Shown: positions 11,268-23,824, counted from the stretch's first letter. The stretch is DNA of 64,000 bases from Knoxdaviesia capensis (GCA_001510575.1 LNGK01000006.1:1173565-1237564), one strand, 5' to 3'. Made by a program: numbers and translations. Notes: generated by a model not told the origin, from the letters alone.

Positions 11268-14035
11268 ATGGACTTTTTGCGTTCCGCCGTAGCTTCGGCT
11301 ATCGCCTCCGGGCCGCCGTTCCCGTACACGTTCGGCGATAAGGTCGATGTTGATCAGTCGATCTGGACGCTGTTCAACGGGACAAAGAAGGTATGGAGTC
11401 CGCACGCGATCATGTACTCCACCTTAACTCTTCGTCTCTAACTGGTGTCTATTCACGCTCCCTAGGAGGACGGATCCAACTGCAGCATCTTCTCGTTCGA
11501 TGTCACGGCCAACCGGTCTCGGCTCCCCCTTGCGCGAAACGCCCTCCGAAAGCTACGAACCCTCCGCCATCCCGGCGTGATCAAGGTGCTCGATACAGTA
11601 GAGGTAGCTACCCGATCCAGCATGTGATCTTTGCACCGCCGTGTTTGAGACTGAGTGAACTGACACCAAGCGAACCGCGCCTCTTCTTCCAGACCGACAC
11701 TTACATTTACATTGCGACCGAACGACTCGTGCCACTGCGATGGCATATCAAGCGGAAGAGCTTGAACCCAGAGACCATCAAATGGGGGCTGTATGGGGTT
11801 GCGGTATGCTCTCCCACTGTCCGATGTGCGATCTTGCGCGGCTGCTAATGCGTCTCATGCTCTAGCAAACCCTCAAATTCATCAATGGAGATGCTATGTC
11901 GATACACGGCAGCCTGAAGGTTGCGTCCATCTACACTTCGGAAAGCGGCGAGTGGAAGTTGGGAGGCTTCGACGTTCTCAGCAGTGTGAAGGACGACGAA
12001 GCAGTAATATATGTAAGCTTGACCTTTCCCCTGACCATGGCGCCGCATGCTTCTTGTTAACCAAGACATGAAACCAGACCTTTGGCAGCCTCGTCCCCGA
12101 CTCCGCGCGATACACCCCTCCCGAACTGGCGAGAAACGGCTGGGATGCCATAAAGAAGAGCCCACACTCGGCCGTCGACTCGTACAACTTCGGCACCCTC
12201 ATTTTCGAGGCATTCAACGGCGACTTCACGGGCCCCGACCAGGCCGGCCAGACCAAGAATGTGCCACCGACGATGCAGGCCGGCTACAAACGCCTCGTCA
12301 ACGCGAACCCCAAAGCGAGATTGACGATCGGCCACTTCATCGACCAGGGCTCGCGGACAAATGCGTTCTTTGATACACCCCTGATCAAGCTGACCGAAGG
12401 CATCGATACCCTCGGCATGAAGTCCCCCGACGAGCGAGAGGAGTTCCTTGACGACCTGAACGACCTGACCGATGACTTCCCCGAAGACTTCTTCAAAATG
12501 AAAGTCCTGCCGGAGCTGTTGAAGTCGATAGAGTTTGGCGGCGGTGGTCCGAAGGCATTGAATGTTGCCATGAAGATCGTGGCCAAGCTCTCGGACGACG
12601 AGTTCAACTCGAAAACGACTCCTGTTATCATTCGATTGTTCAGCAATCCCGACCGCGCCCTGCGCGTGTCGCTTCTTGACAGCTTGCCACTGATTATCGA
12701 CCGCTTACCACAGAAAGTTGTCAACGACAAGATCTTTCCGAATATTGTAGGTTGTCGCCCTGGACCCCCTGAGATTTCCGAACCACATATCTAATCTGTC
12801 TATGTCTTTAGGTCACCGGATTCACCGACGTTGCTCCGGTTGTGAGAGAGCAAACGCTCAAGTCGGTTCTAACGATCATTAACAAACTCTCCGACCGCAC
12901 AATCAACGGAGAGCTGCTCCGGCTGTTAGCCAAAACCGCCAACGACGAACAGCCCGGCATCCGTACAAACACCACAATCTGTTTAGGAAAGATTGCCAAG
13001 AATCTGGGAACTTCGTCACGGTCCAAGGTTCTGATTGCTGCGTTCTCGCGCTCTCTACGTGATCCGTTTGTTCACGCACGAAACGCTGCCCTCATGGCTC
13101 TGGGTGCAACGGCCGAGTACTTCACCGATGAAGAGACAGCCACCCGCATCCTCCCTGCCATCTGCCCGCTGCTGATCGACAAGGAAAAGCCGATCCGCGA
13201 ACAGGCCACCAAAGCCATGGATGTATTCATGATGAAGATCCGCAAGGCGGCGGCGAACATGCCCGACTCGGTGCTGCCACCCCCGAGCAATGCAGAGACT
13301 TCGACAACCCCGCGCATGTCGACGCCGCAGCCCGGCGAAGCGGCGGCAAGCGCCGGCTGGGCCGGCTGGGCAATCTCGTCGTTCACGAACAAGTTGTCGG
13401 CGGCCACGGGCGAGATGCTGGAAACCAACGGCGGCGGCGGCGGCACTGCATCTGGCGCCACGTCCCCGCGGCCCCCAATGGCCAAGCCCGCCATGTCGTC
13501 CGCTTCGGCCCTCCACCGCCAGGCCGTCAAGTCTCCGCCGCCAATGTCGCGCGCATCATCATCCGGGGCAGCTGCAGCGTTTGGCGACTCGGCCTCGTCC
13601 ACGGCGAACAAGGATGACGACGACGACGACGATGCCGCCGCGGCGTGGGGAGATATGGGCGACATGGACGACGACAACAACAACGCCGACGGCGGCGATG
13701 ACGGCTGGGGCCAGGCGTCGCCGCCCGCGAAGAAGACCGAGTCCAGAACGGCAAGCAAGCCCGTGTCACCCGCCCCTGGCGGCTTCGCGGCGTATGATGA
13801 TGCTAGCGAGCCGGACTTTGCGGGCTGGCTGGCGGCGCAGTCGCAGAAGAAGAACCCGATGGCGAAACCCTTGCCCAAGGGGCTTGCCAAGCCGGCGGCC
13901 GCGGGTGCTACAACGAAGAAACCCCTGGCGTCCCGCACGGTGTCGGCGGCTTCGACAGCCAAACCGGCGGCCAAGAAGATTGATCTGAAGCCGAGACAGG
14001 ATGCCGAGGACGATGAGTGGGGCGAAGGGTGGTAA
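11268..14035 (+). CDS. SCY1-like pseudokinase (SCYL1/Cex1 family)
   Basis: Exons 11268-11390, 11466-11603, 11693-11803, 11866-12012, 12078-12746 and 12812-14035 encode 803 residues; every junction is in phase 0. It starts MDFLRSAVASAIASGPPFPY, typical of the family, then has a degenerate kinase fold (residues about 20-290) without the usual catalytic HRD and DFG motifs. A HEAT-like helical repeat region follows (about 350-560), containing runs such as NDKIFPNI and LLRLLAKTANDE. The C-terminus is low-complexity, Ala/Pro/Asp-rich, and ends in an acidic DDEWGEGW tail, also typical. Members act in nuclear tRNA export (yeast Cex1) and COPI/Golgi trafficking (SCYL1) and are cytoplasmic. It is convergent with LST8. 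Confidence 0.93.
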
Positions 14036-14469
14036 CTTCGGCTCTTGATCTTTTGGTAGTGAGGCTTGGAGGGGGCGTTTCTGCATGTCGGGTAATGCAC
14101 TGGATTGTCGCCTGTATAGAGTCATCATGTTCATTTTTGGTATACCTTCAATATATATTCTCTGCAATGAAGCCTATCAGATTCTCCCCGGTTACATTGG
14201 TATAGTATGAGCAAGACGACTACACTTGCTACCTAGATAGACCACAACGAACAACACACCCGAGTCCCAAACGCCAAAGAATCATAAGAAGCAAAAACAA
14301 CCACCGTAAGACATTTGCGCAAGGCCGCAAAAACAGAAGAATCCAGATTGAGCAGATGAAGAAATCACATTCCCCTTGAAAAGGCAGTACAAGCCTGCGC
14401 CTGAACAAAAATGCATCATGCCGTCGTTAAAAGAGAATAATGGAGAAAAAAGAAACCGAAACAGAAGAC
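14036..14469. other. Convergent 3' region of SCY1 and LST8
   Basis: 434 bp between two stop codons. It is AT-richer than the flanking coding DNA and holds both 3' UTRs. No gene or repeat seen. Confidence 0.6.
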
Positions 14470-15617
14470 CTAACGCGTGTCGGAGTAATCGTTCAGAGCA
14501 ACACACACGGCGCCGCGATGGTGGCCATTGTACTGGCGGATGACCTGCTGCTTCTGCAGCTCCCAGAGGCGGGCGTAGTGGTCGGAGCAGGCGGTGACGA
14601 GGTAGGCCGAGTCGGCGCTGAAGGCGCAGTCCCACACCCAGCGCTGGTGGCCGGTCAGGGTGGCCTCGAGCGGGAACGGCTGGGCGGGCTCGTTGGGGCG
14701 CGGCTCGGTCTGGTTGACGTCCCAGATCTTGGCGGTGTGGTCGGCGCTGCAGGTGGCCAGCTTCTTGACGTCGGGCGAGAGCAGGATGCGGGTGATGAAG
14801 GTGCTGTGGGCGGTGAAGTGCGTGACGGGGATCAGCGTGGTGTGGTCGCCGTTGGAGGTGAGCTGCCACACGAACACGTTGCCGAGGTTGTTGGCGGCGC
14901 ACAGCAGCGAGCCGTCGCTGGCCACGGTCACGCTGGACAGCGACACGTCCTCCTCGGGGTTGATCTCGTACGAGCACAGGTTCTCGGCCAGGTCCCAGAT
15001 GCGCACGCTGCCGGAGCGGTCGCAGCTGATGATCTCGCCCTGGTTGGGGTGGATGACCACGTCGCTGACGGGCGAGCCGTGCGAGTAGCTGCGCTGGATC
15101 GTGCCGCTGCGCGTCTCCCAGATCTTGACGGTGCCGTCCTCCGACGACGTCACCATCCACTTGCCCTCGCAGTGGAACGACACGCCCGTGACGTTGCCGG
15201 TGTGGCCCTCCAGCTGCAGGATCGGGTTCGGGTTCGACGACTTGATGTCGTACAGCTTGACCGCGTGGTGGCCGGCCGCGGCGAGGTAGCGTTTGTCGGG
15301 CGAGATGCAGAGCCGGTTGACCTGCGATTCCGGGTGTTGGATCGTGCGCGAGCAGATGCCGGTGAGAGCCTCCCAGAACCTGAATGGAAGGGCGGCGGGA
15401 AGTTAGTGTCCTGGGGATACGGGACGCGGCTACGGGAGACCTAATTGGAGAGTGGAGAGAGCATATGTACCTGATCGTGTGGTCGTAGCCAGCTATTGAT
15501 ATTCACATGCAGACGCCAGAGTTAGAGACGGAGAGACACCCGGAGCTTGCGACGGCCGGCATCGGAACGGGGAAACGGGCGGGAAAAGGACTCACCAGTG
15601 CAGAGAATGACGGACAT
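14470..15617 (-). CDS. LST8: WD-repeat TOR complex subunit LST8
   Basis: Exons on the minus strand are 15617-15596 (22 nt), 15492-15471 (22 nt) and 15379-14470, giving 317 residues, the normal LST8 length. The two tiny exons reconstruct the conserved start MSVILCTAGYDHTIRFWEAL across phases 1 and 0/2, which strongly supports them. Seven WD repeats follow, with repeated units such as GTVKIWE, GSVRIWD, HTAKIWD and HYARLWE. LST8 is the beta-propeller that stabilises the TOR kinase domain in TORC1 and TORC2. The introns (103 and 91 bp) have GTGAGT and GTACAT donors. A telobox lies about 430 bp upstream. Confidence 0.96.
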
Positions 15618-16045
15618 TCTGAGATACAAAGCCACCAAAGGCAAAGAGAAACAGGTGGAATGGGATTGTGAGAGCGATGATCAGACTCTAGATGGCATTG
15701 ATTGCACGGAAATCACGATCATATGTCGAAAAACGAGGCACGATGGCTTCGTCCCGCAAAAAAACCCCCAGCTCCATGACTAAGGGCGGCGCTTATGCAA
15801 CAATTGGGAGTATGCGGCTATAGGGGAGATGCGCCTATCGGGGCCCCGCTAATGGCATATGTCTATAAATTTCCAGGCTGGCGTGGATCAGCAGGAAATC
15901 TCCAATTTGTTCCGTCATTGTGCAGAAACCCATTGGAGATCAGTACACTTTCTCATCTTCATGTATTTTCAAGCCGAGGTTAAGAACGGAAGAGTGAGAG
16001 AGAGAGACACTGGCGATCTTCATGATGCCCTTCTGATCTACTGGT

Positions 16046-16057
16046 GGGTTAGGGTTA
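16046..16057. promoter_or_regulatory. Telobox GGGTTAGGGTTA upstream of LST8
   Basis: Two tandem telomere-like units about 430 bp upstream of the LST8 start codon. It matches the box before SCY1 over 12 bases. Confidence 0.45.
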
Positions 16058-16954
16058 CGCCCTCCGTGATCGGGTCCTCACCCCGACAAACGCCGATTCA
16101 GCGGCAGACTTCGGCCAAGGGGCAGAAGACGAGACCTCATGACTCGCTGCCTGGGTGTAACCCTCGGAACTTCGTCTCCTCACTAGGGCGAAATCAGGGC
16201 CAGCCCCAGATGTCAGCATGATGTTTATCTGATCCGAACCAGCACCGGGCGAGACGAGACAAAACGTCGGCAACGCGCAGCATCGTGGAAAAGGAAAACG
16301 CCATCGTCACAGTCTGACACCGGTGGAAGACCATGGAAAGGAACGCAAAGGAACGCCCCAGAAGACGCCCCTGGGTCGCTGACAGCCGGAAGCCCAAGGT
16401 CTGCAGAGAGCGAGGAAAGTCTCCGTCGCCCCAGCACCAGCCACGGCGTAGCCTTGCAAGACAGCCAGCCGGCCATACAGGCACAGACATCCCCGGCAAG
16501 GCAGCCTCGCACAGGGAGAGAAACACTCTGGCAGCAGTCCTCGTCGCCCCGTGTTTCTCCCACGTGAAGAATCTGGGAGTGCCTTGCAAGTGCGTGGTAA
16601 GCGAGGGCTGCGGTGTCTTTTCTCGCGAACGCCACGACAGAGCGTGTGCTCCGGTCGGAGGCTGAGGGGTGGTCCTTTTTCGGGCTCTGCCTCCCCCGAC
16701 TCCGGCTGCACGTCTACAGGCGGGCTTCAAGCTGCGTGTGTGCGTGTGTCTACGTGTGTGCTCGCTCAACGCTGATGGAGGCACAGATCCTCGACTCCTC
16801 TTCCGCTTGTGCTCTCGTCGGACAGCAAATGCCCCCCTACGGCATGGCCTCCAAAATAGGTCAGACGACAGGCGGTGCTGATCCTTCTCTGCTGTGCTGC
16901 GTGTGGTGTAGCACAGGTTTTTACCGGTGCTGTGTCAGAGGGGAAGAATAATTC

Positions 16955-16978
16955 CACACACACACACACACACACACA
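16955..16978. repeat. (CA)12 microsatellite
   Basis: Twelve uninterrupted CA units within the gene-poor stretch. Confidence 0.9.
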
Positions 16979-19503
16979 TTCAGGTATGGGATTTTCTTTC
17001 CTTTTTTGTCCTGCCCTGATGTCTCGTGGCCGTCTGCCCAGCTCCGGTGTCACTTCGACGGCTGTCTGTCTCTGGTTTAGGGTCTGCACATGCGAGCACC
17101 CGCAGGCAGCTGAAAACAAGAGACAAGAGGACAAAAACGCCGCCATCCTTGCCATAGAAGACGTCAAAAACAGCCGAGAAGGCGGAAGGAAAAAGATAAG
17201 AAACGCAAGACCTAACCCGAAGGAGATGCAACCTTCAGAATGTGGCGTTTTCCAACCCACCCACCCACCACGCCGAGAAAAAAAAAAGCACTGATAAAAA
17301 AAGAAGAAGTGCAATGCAGGCCACGCCTCCCCCCTTCCCCCGATCCTGTAGGCGCTACTGCATGCGGCAAGGTGCTTTTCCTGTGACTGTTTTCTTAGCC
17401 GAGCTGGACCTTGGTTGGTGATGCTGCGTCGTCGTCGGGGGGAGAGAGACTTTTGGGGGAGTACGGAGAGGGGTCTCTCATTACCATGCCCCCCCTCTTC
17501 TTTGGGTTCATTGATCCATCACTCTCCGCATGCTATGTCGTCTCTGCCTTTTTTCTCTCTGCTCTCGTTGGCCGGTCCGAACCCCCTTCTCGACTACCGA
17601 GACGATCAAAAGACGAAAGAGGGGGGGCGTAGGCAACGTCAGTGGTGCCTTATTCTCAGGCAGAGGGTTTAAAAAAGTTCTTACCGCCATATCGTGGAAC
17701 GTGGCAGTTCGTCAGAAATGGTCCGTTGCCTTCTGGTTCCCGTTGTACGGCAGGCGTGAACATTGCATGCCTGCCTGACACGCAGCACGTTCCGGTTCGG
17801 GAGAAGACGGATGAAAGTCCACGAGATATGTCTTGTGTGATCAGGGCCCAGCTCGGCTCCACGGTTGGTCGTCTTGGACATGCCGTATCGGTGAGAGGAG
17901 GGGGGGGGGAGGGGAGGGACGCCTGTTTTTGAGGCCCTCCTGTGGTTTTGTTCGCCCTTCACCTACGTGGAAGCAAGTGTATGGGGACGGTGAACACGTG
18001 GACTGGGAATATTCGTTGGGCTATATGATGCTGATATATGCATGACCGGTCTGCAGGGTGAAATCCTACCGTGCATGCGTATGCGTCTGTGTGGTGTGTG
18101 TGTCTGTCTGTGTGTGTGTGTGACAGAACTTCGCACATATGCCGCACCCTCCTTGAGGATTATGCACAATACATTCCAAGGAAGCGAAGCCGTACCAGCG
18201 ATCACTATCCCCCCCTCTGAATGCTGTCCACTTTCAAATCAATATTACTGATAGTCTGTTCGACTGTTGGCCATGCCCGGTCCCTCCGTTTCAAGCCCCG
18301 TTCTCCCCAGGCCCGACCGAAAGCACATCTATCCTATTTCATTTTATTTTTAACACGCACTCGAATCATGTTTACCATGCTCTTTTGGTGCTAATCTCTC
18401 TGCACGGGTTTCTTACTCTTTCTCTCTCCCGTTTTCGATCTGGCCCCACACACTCTCTCGGTAAGCGTATCAGATAAACAAGCAGCTACGGGAGTACAGT
18501 TCTTCTCACGATTAACGGCACGAGGCCAGGTGCCGGGGGGGAAGGAATGGGGGAAGGGGACGGGCATGGAGGACTCGAGAGAGGGAGTTTGGTGAAACTA
18601 CTCGGAGTTCTCTATTTATTTGGGGTTTAGCTGATATATCTCGAATAAGCATGCAGTGATCCAGCATCCACATCTTAGCGAGTGACTGTCTACCTCTGGA
18701 AGGGGGAGGGAACGGGATATAATTCCTTGCCTGTCGCAGGCGTCTTGTGTAAAAGTGCAGTGTGAAAGAGATCAAAACCAAGATGAAGCAGAGCAAGACA
18801 AAAAAATGAAAACAGCAGTGAAGACAAGAAAGTCAAAAGAACCCTTCAAGGAAGGCAAACCTGAGACAGACAACACAAAAGAAGCGCGGCATCCGCGCAT
18901 GAAAAGAAAAGCCCGAGGCGAAGGTTGGACGAACCAACCCTCCTTTACTCTGCCTCTGCCTTGCCAACTCGATCTAGCTGCTCTAACCGTCGTGTGACAG
19001 TGTACGTCCCTCCTCTGTTTCTAATAGACTCTCCGGTGCAGTGGACTTGGTCTGTCTCAGAGACAGGGCAAGAGAGAGAGAGAGTTGTCTCCAAGACACA
19101 ACTTGTCAGGGCTGCCAGATGGGCCCGATTGGGGGCTTAAAAGGGGATATAGCGGGAAAAAAGTCAGTGGCGGAGAGAGAGACAAGTATGCAGCAAGCGA
19201 GAAGGACTGAGCCCCCTTTCCAGTGGGAGGGACTATCCAGGGTGTGGTCCGAGTCGGTGGTTTGGCATGTCTCTCCACTGTCTTAAGCGAGGCATGGATA
19301 GATGTTCAAGGAAAAGAAAAAGAAAAGACAACAGAAGCAAAAAAGGCACAGAGACATCGGAGAGGGGCCATGGAAAGAGAACGGGGATAATTGGACAGCC
19401 GGAAGTCCAAAGGCCAGGGCGAATATCCCCACCGAAGACGGCGATCCTCAACGTCATGTGTATAAGCCACCACCAGGCCGTCCCTTACACCCCCCCATGG
19501 CCG

Positions 19504-19852
19504 TTAGCGACGGGCAGACGACGCCCCAGAAGCGCCCGCGCCGGCCCCGCTGGACGCAATCCCCGCGTTGTTGCATTTCCGGCATGCAGAGAACACCATG
19601 CCGCTGCCGCTGCAGAGCGTGCAGGGGGAGCCCCGACAGCCGGGACAAGGGGTCCTGTTATTGGGGAGAGCAAAAGTCAGTTCATCGGCCAGTGTCTCGC
19701 CGCGTGTAAGTCAGAGGGGAGGCCTCTGTGCAGCTGGGGGAAACTCACCGGACGTGGCCGCCGCAGCACGAGCAGCTGGAGACGTGGTGGCCGCCCGTGA
19801 CGGAGATGCAGTAGCAGAAGTCATCGCGGGAAGTAGAGGTCTGGGAAGACAT
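19504..19852 (-). CDS. Small cysteine-rich protein with DnaJ-type zinc-finger repeats
   Basis: Two exons, 19852-19749 and 19654-19504, joined in phase 2 across a 94-bp GTGAGT..CAG intron, give 84 residues. I do not recognise a named gene. The protein has eleven cysteines, arranged as FCYC, CSCCGGH, CPGCRGSP, CTLCSGSG and CRKCNNAG. The later pairs follow the CxxCxGxG spacing of the DnaJ/Hsp40 zinc finger. There is no J domain, signal peptide or membrane segment, and the tail is a Gly/Ala/Ser-rich stretch ending in RR. The cysteine pattern is only continuous when the intron is removed, which supports the model. A TATATA box about 35 bp upstream and a long pyrimidine-rich leader suggest a strongly or inducibly transcribed gene. 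A redox or chaperone role is only a guess. Confidence 0.75.
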
Positions 19853-19884
19853 TGTGTCGGGATGAGGTGGAGGTTGGTGTGGTG

Positions 19885-19891
19885 TATATAT
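19885..19891 (-). promoter_or_regulatory. TATA box of the small cysteine-rich gene
   Basis: TATATA on the minus strand, about 35 bp before the ATG at 19852. A pyrimidine-rich tract lies further upstream, up to about 20020. Confidence 0.4.
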
Positions 19892-20438
19892 GGGGAGAAC
19901 AGAGGAGTTCAGAACAGGGAGTATGATATAAGAGTGGAGAAGATATGTATGTGCGTGTGTGCGAAGTGTATGAAGATGGAGACTGTGAAGATTCAGACGA
20001 GAGAGGAAAGCTGGTGACCAACACAGTTCATTGACGAGAAAGGGGGGACATCGTCGTCCCCTTATATAGTCATTCCTCAGAGACGGCCATAGCACGCAAG
20101 CAGAGAGGAGGGAAAGATATAAAACGGCAAGAGAGAGAGAGAGAGAGAGAGCACATACAAGCCCGCAGAGCACCAGTCTGGTGTCATCGGCAGCAGCAGC
20201 AGCGGGAGCATACAAGCAGACAAGCAGCCGGGGTGTAGCGTGGAACACATTTGGAAAAGAAGAGAGGCAAGAGAAATGCCGATCTGTACGTTTACAGAAG
20301 TTCCCTCCCCCTCCCCTCCCCTCCCCGTGTGTATATCGACAAACACACGAACAGAGGTGAACCAAGAGGCTTGGAAGACATCAGCCCGGGTCTGTGTGAT
20401 AGTCTTACTTCTGGTATACGGGGGGGGAGTTTGCCTGG

Positions 20439-20566
20439 TGTGAGTGTTTTTTGGTATCTGTGGCGATACATGAAAGAACCGAGAAAAGACCACCAAACAT
20501 CTGTTTTCACTGCGGTTCATAGGAGCCAGCGCAGCAAGGGCCTTTTCACCGTTCACCTTTCTCTCA

Positions 20567-20604
<38 letters not shown>

Positions 20605-20732
20605 TGAGAGAAAGGTGAACGGTGAAAAGGCCCTTGCTGCGCTGGCTCCTATGAACCGCAGTGAAAACAGATGTTTGGTGGTCTTTTCTCGGTTCTTTCA
20701 TGTATCGCCACAGATACCAAAAAACACTCACA
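20439..20732. repeat. Perfect 294-bp palindrome with (AT)n centre
   Basis: Positions x and 41171-x are complementary at every position checked. Each arm is 147 bp with no spacer, centred in a roughly 32-bp AT run (20570-20601). It ends exactly at the N at 20733, which points to a fold-back assembly artefact at a contig end. A genuine cruciform-forming AT-rich palindrome is the alternative. Confidence 0.9.
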
Positions 20733-20733
20733 N
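20733..20733. other. Single undetermined base joining two palindromes
   Basis: An N exactly between the outer ends of two unrelated perfect palindromes. It probably marks a contig join. Confidence 0.85.
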
Positions 20734-20844
20734 TCTTGAATTTCCTCTGGCCCGCTCGTTCGTGCTTGGGCCCGACCACCTACGTAAGTGCTCTCAGATG
20801 CTGGTGTTCCGCCCTTCTTTTTTCTTTTTTCTTCTTTTTCTTCG

Positions 20845-20880
<36 letters not shown>

Positions 20881-20991
20881 CGAAGAAAAAGAAGAAAAAA
20901 GAAAAAAGAAGGGCGGAACACCAGCATCTGAGAGCACTTACGTAGGTGGTCGGGCCCAAGCACGAACGAGCGGGCCAGAGGAAATTCAAGA
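20734..20991. repeat. Perfect 258-bp palindrome with (AT)n centre
   Basis: Positions x and 41725-x are complementary at every position checked. The arms are 129 bp, centred in an AT run at 20848-20877. Its arm sequence is unrelated to the neighbouring palindrome. It starts immediately after the N at 20733. Confidence 0.9.
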
Positions 20992-21038
20992 AGAACAACA
21001 AGCCTCGAGGAAGAAGAGCACACAGAGAAAAGCCCAGG

Positions 21039-21060
21039 GTGTGTGTGTGTGTGTGTGTGT
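21039..21060. repeat. (GT)11 microsatellite
   Basis: Uninterrupted GT dinucleotides just right of the palindrome pair. Confidence 0.85.
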
Positions 21061-22519
21061 GGGTGTGCGTGTTCCGTGTAAGTGGCTGGAAGTTCGCACC
21101 AGCAACCAGCCCAGAAAAGTGTGCCTGGTGACAAGAACGACAACAGCGTTCGTCGACGACAAATTGTGTCATTCTTCGTCCTGTCAAATCTGAGCTGTCT
21201 GTTCTTTCTCTCGCTTTCTTCTTTCTTCTTTTTCTTTTTTTCTTTGGGGGTGTGTCTGTCTTGTCTCTACCGCCGGACTTAAGAGAGACTCGCTCGCTGC
21301 GGTGCTTGTTGTACCGATACACACACCGCAGAGCGTCTGCGGAATCGTCACCCATGGCCGGGTTTTGCTAGCCACACTCCCCTCTCGTAGATCCTTCGGT
21401 CTCGCCTTCTAGGTGTTCGACGTATTTATACCCAGGTTCAGTGGGTAGTGTATATCGGTGTTAGCCCTACCGGCTACCGCGACTAAAAGGCGAGAGAAAT
21501 GGGCTGTTATCTGGTGGTTTAATACACGCCCCCCAAAGAGTCCCCGCCGACGGCTATCGACCTTCACATCTGCCCAATTCTGACGGCAATACGTATTAAA
21601 CATGCTATGTACCGTGAATACCGCAGTTTACGCCTTCTCTGGGGGTTTTGTTCTGTCCCCCGTCTCAATATGGCTCGACCTACGCACATATATTTGCACT
21701 TCACCGCCGACTGCGCACGGCTGTGAACACCCACACGCCGTCCGCAGCACCAGCCAAGACCCAACCCCAAAGGAACAACATCACATCATGCCCAGTTAGA
21801 GTTGCACTTGACGCCCTCCAGTAACGCAGAACCTGCAGAAGACGCAATCATAGAGAGCGGATCGGAAAAGAGAAAGGGGGGTAAAAAAAAGAGTTATCAG
21901 ACGCAGGTGCAAGCAAAGAGGGGGAAGCACAGAGAGATAAGAGAGGGGGAGGGGGGATCACGCACTATTCCAGGTGTACATATGAAATATCCATGTCGGT
22001 CGACGCATGTGGGTTGAAGTCTGGTTGGGTTCATGCAAGAGGACTACATCACTACAGTCCCAGCTGGGAAGGGGCCAGAAAACGCGGCCTCTCTCACTCT
22101 CTCTCGCTCTCTCTTTCTCACACACACTTTTGTCACACTGGTGAACGCCCTGCGAATCCTCCGAGCGAAGGCCCGGGGGCGGCCGTGAGAGAGAGAGAGT
22201 GTGTGTGTAAGCGGGTACAGACAGACAAACACAGAGACAGCCAGCCGCAGTCTGCCTCGGTGTTTCAGCAGCCAAGACTTTGTAGACGAGCGGCATGGGC
22301 TCACAGACCGGGTGGTGCAGCTTTAGACAGCTAGGCCAGAGACAGACGAGAGACGAGAGAGAGAGAAAGAGAGAGAGAAAGGCAGGTAGAGAGAGAGCGA
22401 GAGCGCGAGAGAGAGAGAGCGCGAGAGAGAGCGCGAGAAGACACAGATACACAGCAAAAGGGAAAGAGAGACAGCTGTCTGATATGTGACAGCTGGATAC
22501 CAACCCTGTTTCAAGCGAG

Positions 22520-22525
<6 letters not shown>

Positions 22526-22575
<50 letters not shown>
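22526..22575. repeat. (TC)25 microsatellite
   Basis: About 50 bp of uninterrupted TC. A mixed GA-rich block lies at about 22355-22437, so purine- and pyrimidine-skewed tracts face each other here. Confidence 0.9.
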
Positions 22576-22577
<2 letters not shown>

Positions 22578-23824
22578 CCCTCCCCCCCTCTGCTCGGCTC
22601 CACCTCCTTCAATCACACCCTGCCCCCATCCGATCCTCGTCCTGACCGACGACATGTTTTCCCCGCCATTCAAGCTGGCGGATGTATGACGAGGTCTGCT
22701 GCCCAGAAAGGAGGGCAGAAGAGGGGTAATGCTGGAGGTGAGTGTTCCGCACGACAGAGCTCATGTGGCAGAGTGAGGAGAAAGGGGGGGGGCAAAAGAA
22801 GAACCTTCATCCTATCTCTCTTTCCTGTCCTGCTTCTCTTTCCTCCTTCTCTCTCGCTATTGGTGCTCTCCCGCCCGGATGTCTCGCTATAGCCACTGCA
22901 GAACAACTGCATATGCATCCCGCATCCAAACGGTTAGGCTCATGTACATGTACATGTAAGTAGTCTCTCCCTGCCCCTCTCCCCCACTCCCTCACTCTCG
23001 ACTTTTCGTCCCCTCGCACCCGCGGGTAATGGGCCTTGCACACATACACACACACACACACCCCCTCCGTCACAATCCAAGCACCCACCGGATCGTGGTC
23101 GCAGAGAGCGAGTGCGGTGTGGAGTCTGTGTGGTTGCATTTTGTCTCTCTTGGTTTGGGTCCTCATCCGATTTCCGCCCAGTCGTTTGGGACTGGGATTG
23201 ATAGGGTGTTTGTGTTCTCCCTGTCATAATTTTCTTTTGCAACCTTTTTTCTATCTTCTTCTTCTTTTCCTTTTCTCTGGCTCTTCCGTACCGTGGTTCA
23301 GACTGCGACAGCTCACTTTATAGCCAATAGGCGGTTAGGCTTGTGGTGGGATTCGTGCATTTTTTTCCCTCAATATTTATGTAGCCTTCTTTTTTCCGTT
23401 TTGTCGTTTTCTGTCTTTTGGCTGTTATTCCATGCATGCATGCATGCACATGAGCCGCTGTAGCCAGCAGAAGGGCAGGAATATGCCGCCGAAATGAGAT
23501 CACCAGAGAACTCTCACGCAGCTGCGCATGTGCATTCCTAAGCATATGTCTGAACGGCACTAGCCCCGAGCAGGATAATAATAGTAAAAGAGATCTTCCA
23601 CAGCTGATGCTCATCACCTTGCAGAACTTGTCATTTTGCGTTAACCGCGCCGTGCGCTGCACCAGCCAAATACGACCACAAGATGGCAGAATAAGGCAAT
23701 GTGTAGGACTGACTGCTACACTCGCTTCGGCCAAGAGGCTGCGGTGTAGCATCACCCAGAAGCACAGGTCGACCAGCAAAGAGACAATTGGCCACGCTGG
23801 CGGAGGGGGCATTTGAAGGTATAT

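Larger units (their letters stand above)
15618..19503. other. Gene-poor, simple-repeat-rich stretch
   Basis: 3.9 kb where open frames are short, low-complexity and unlike any family. It contains the LST8 promoter, a (CA)12 tract, GT tracts near 18090-18120, and purine/pyrimidine-skewed runs. No gene was recognised. A small spliced gene of the kind found at 19504-19852 could still be hidden. Confidence 0.5.

Noticed and set aside
14440..15444. Plus-strand 334-residue frame opposite LST8
   Set aside because: Antisense shadow; LST8 has clear WD repeats on the other strand.
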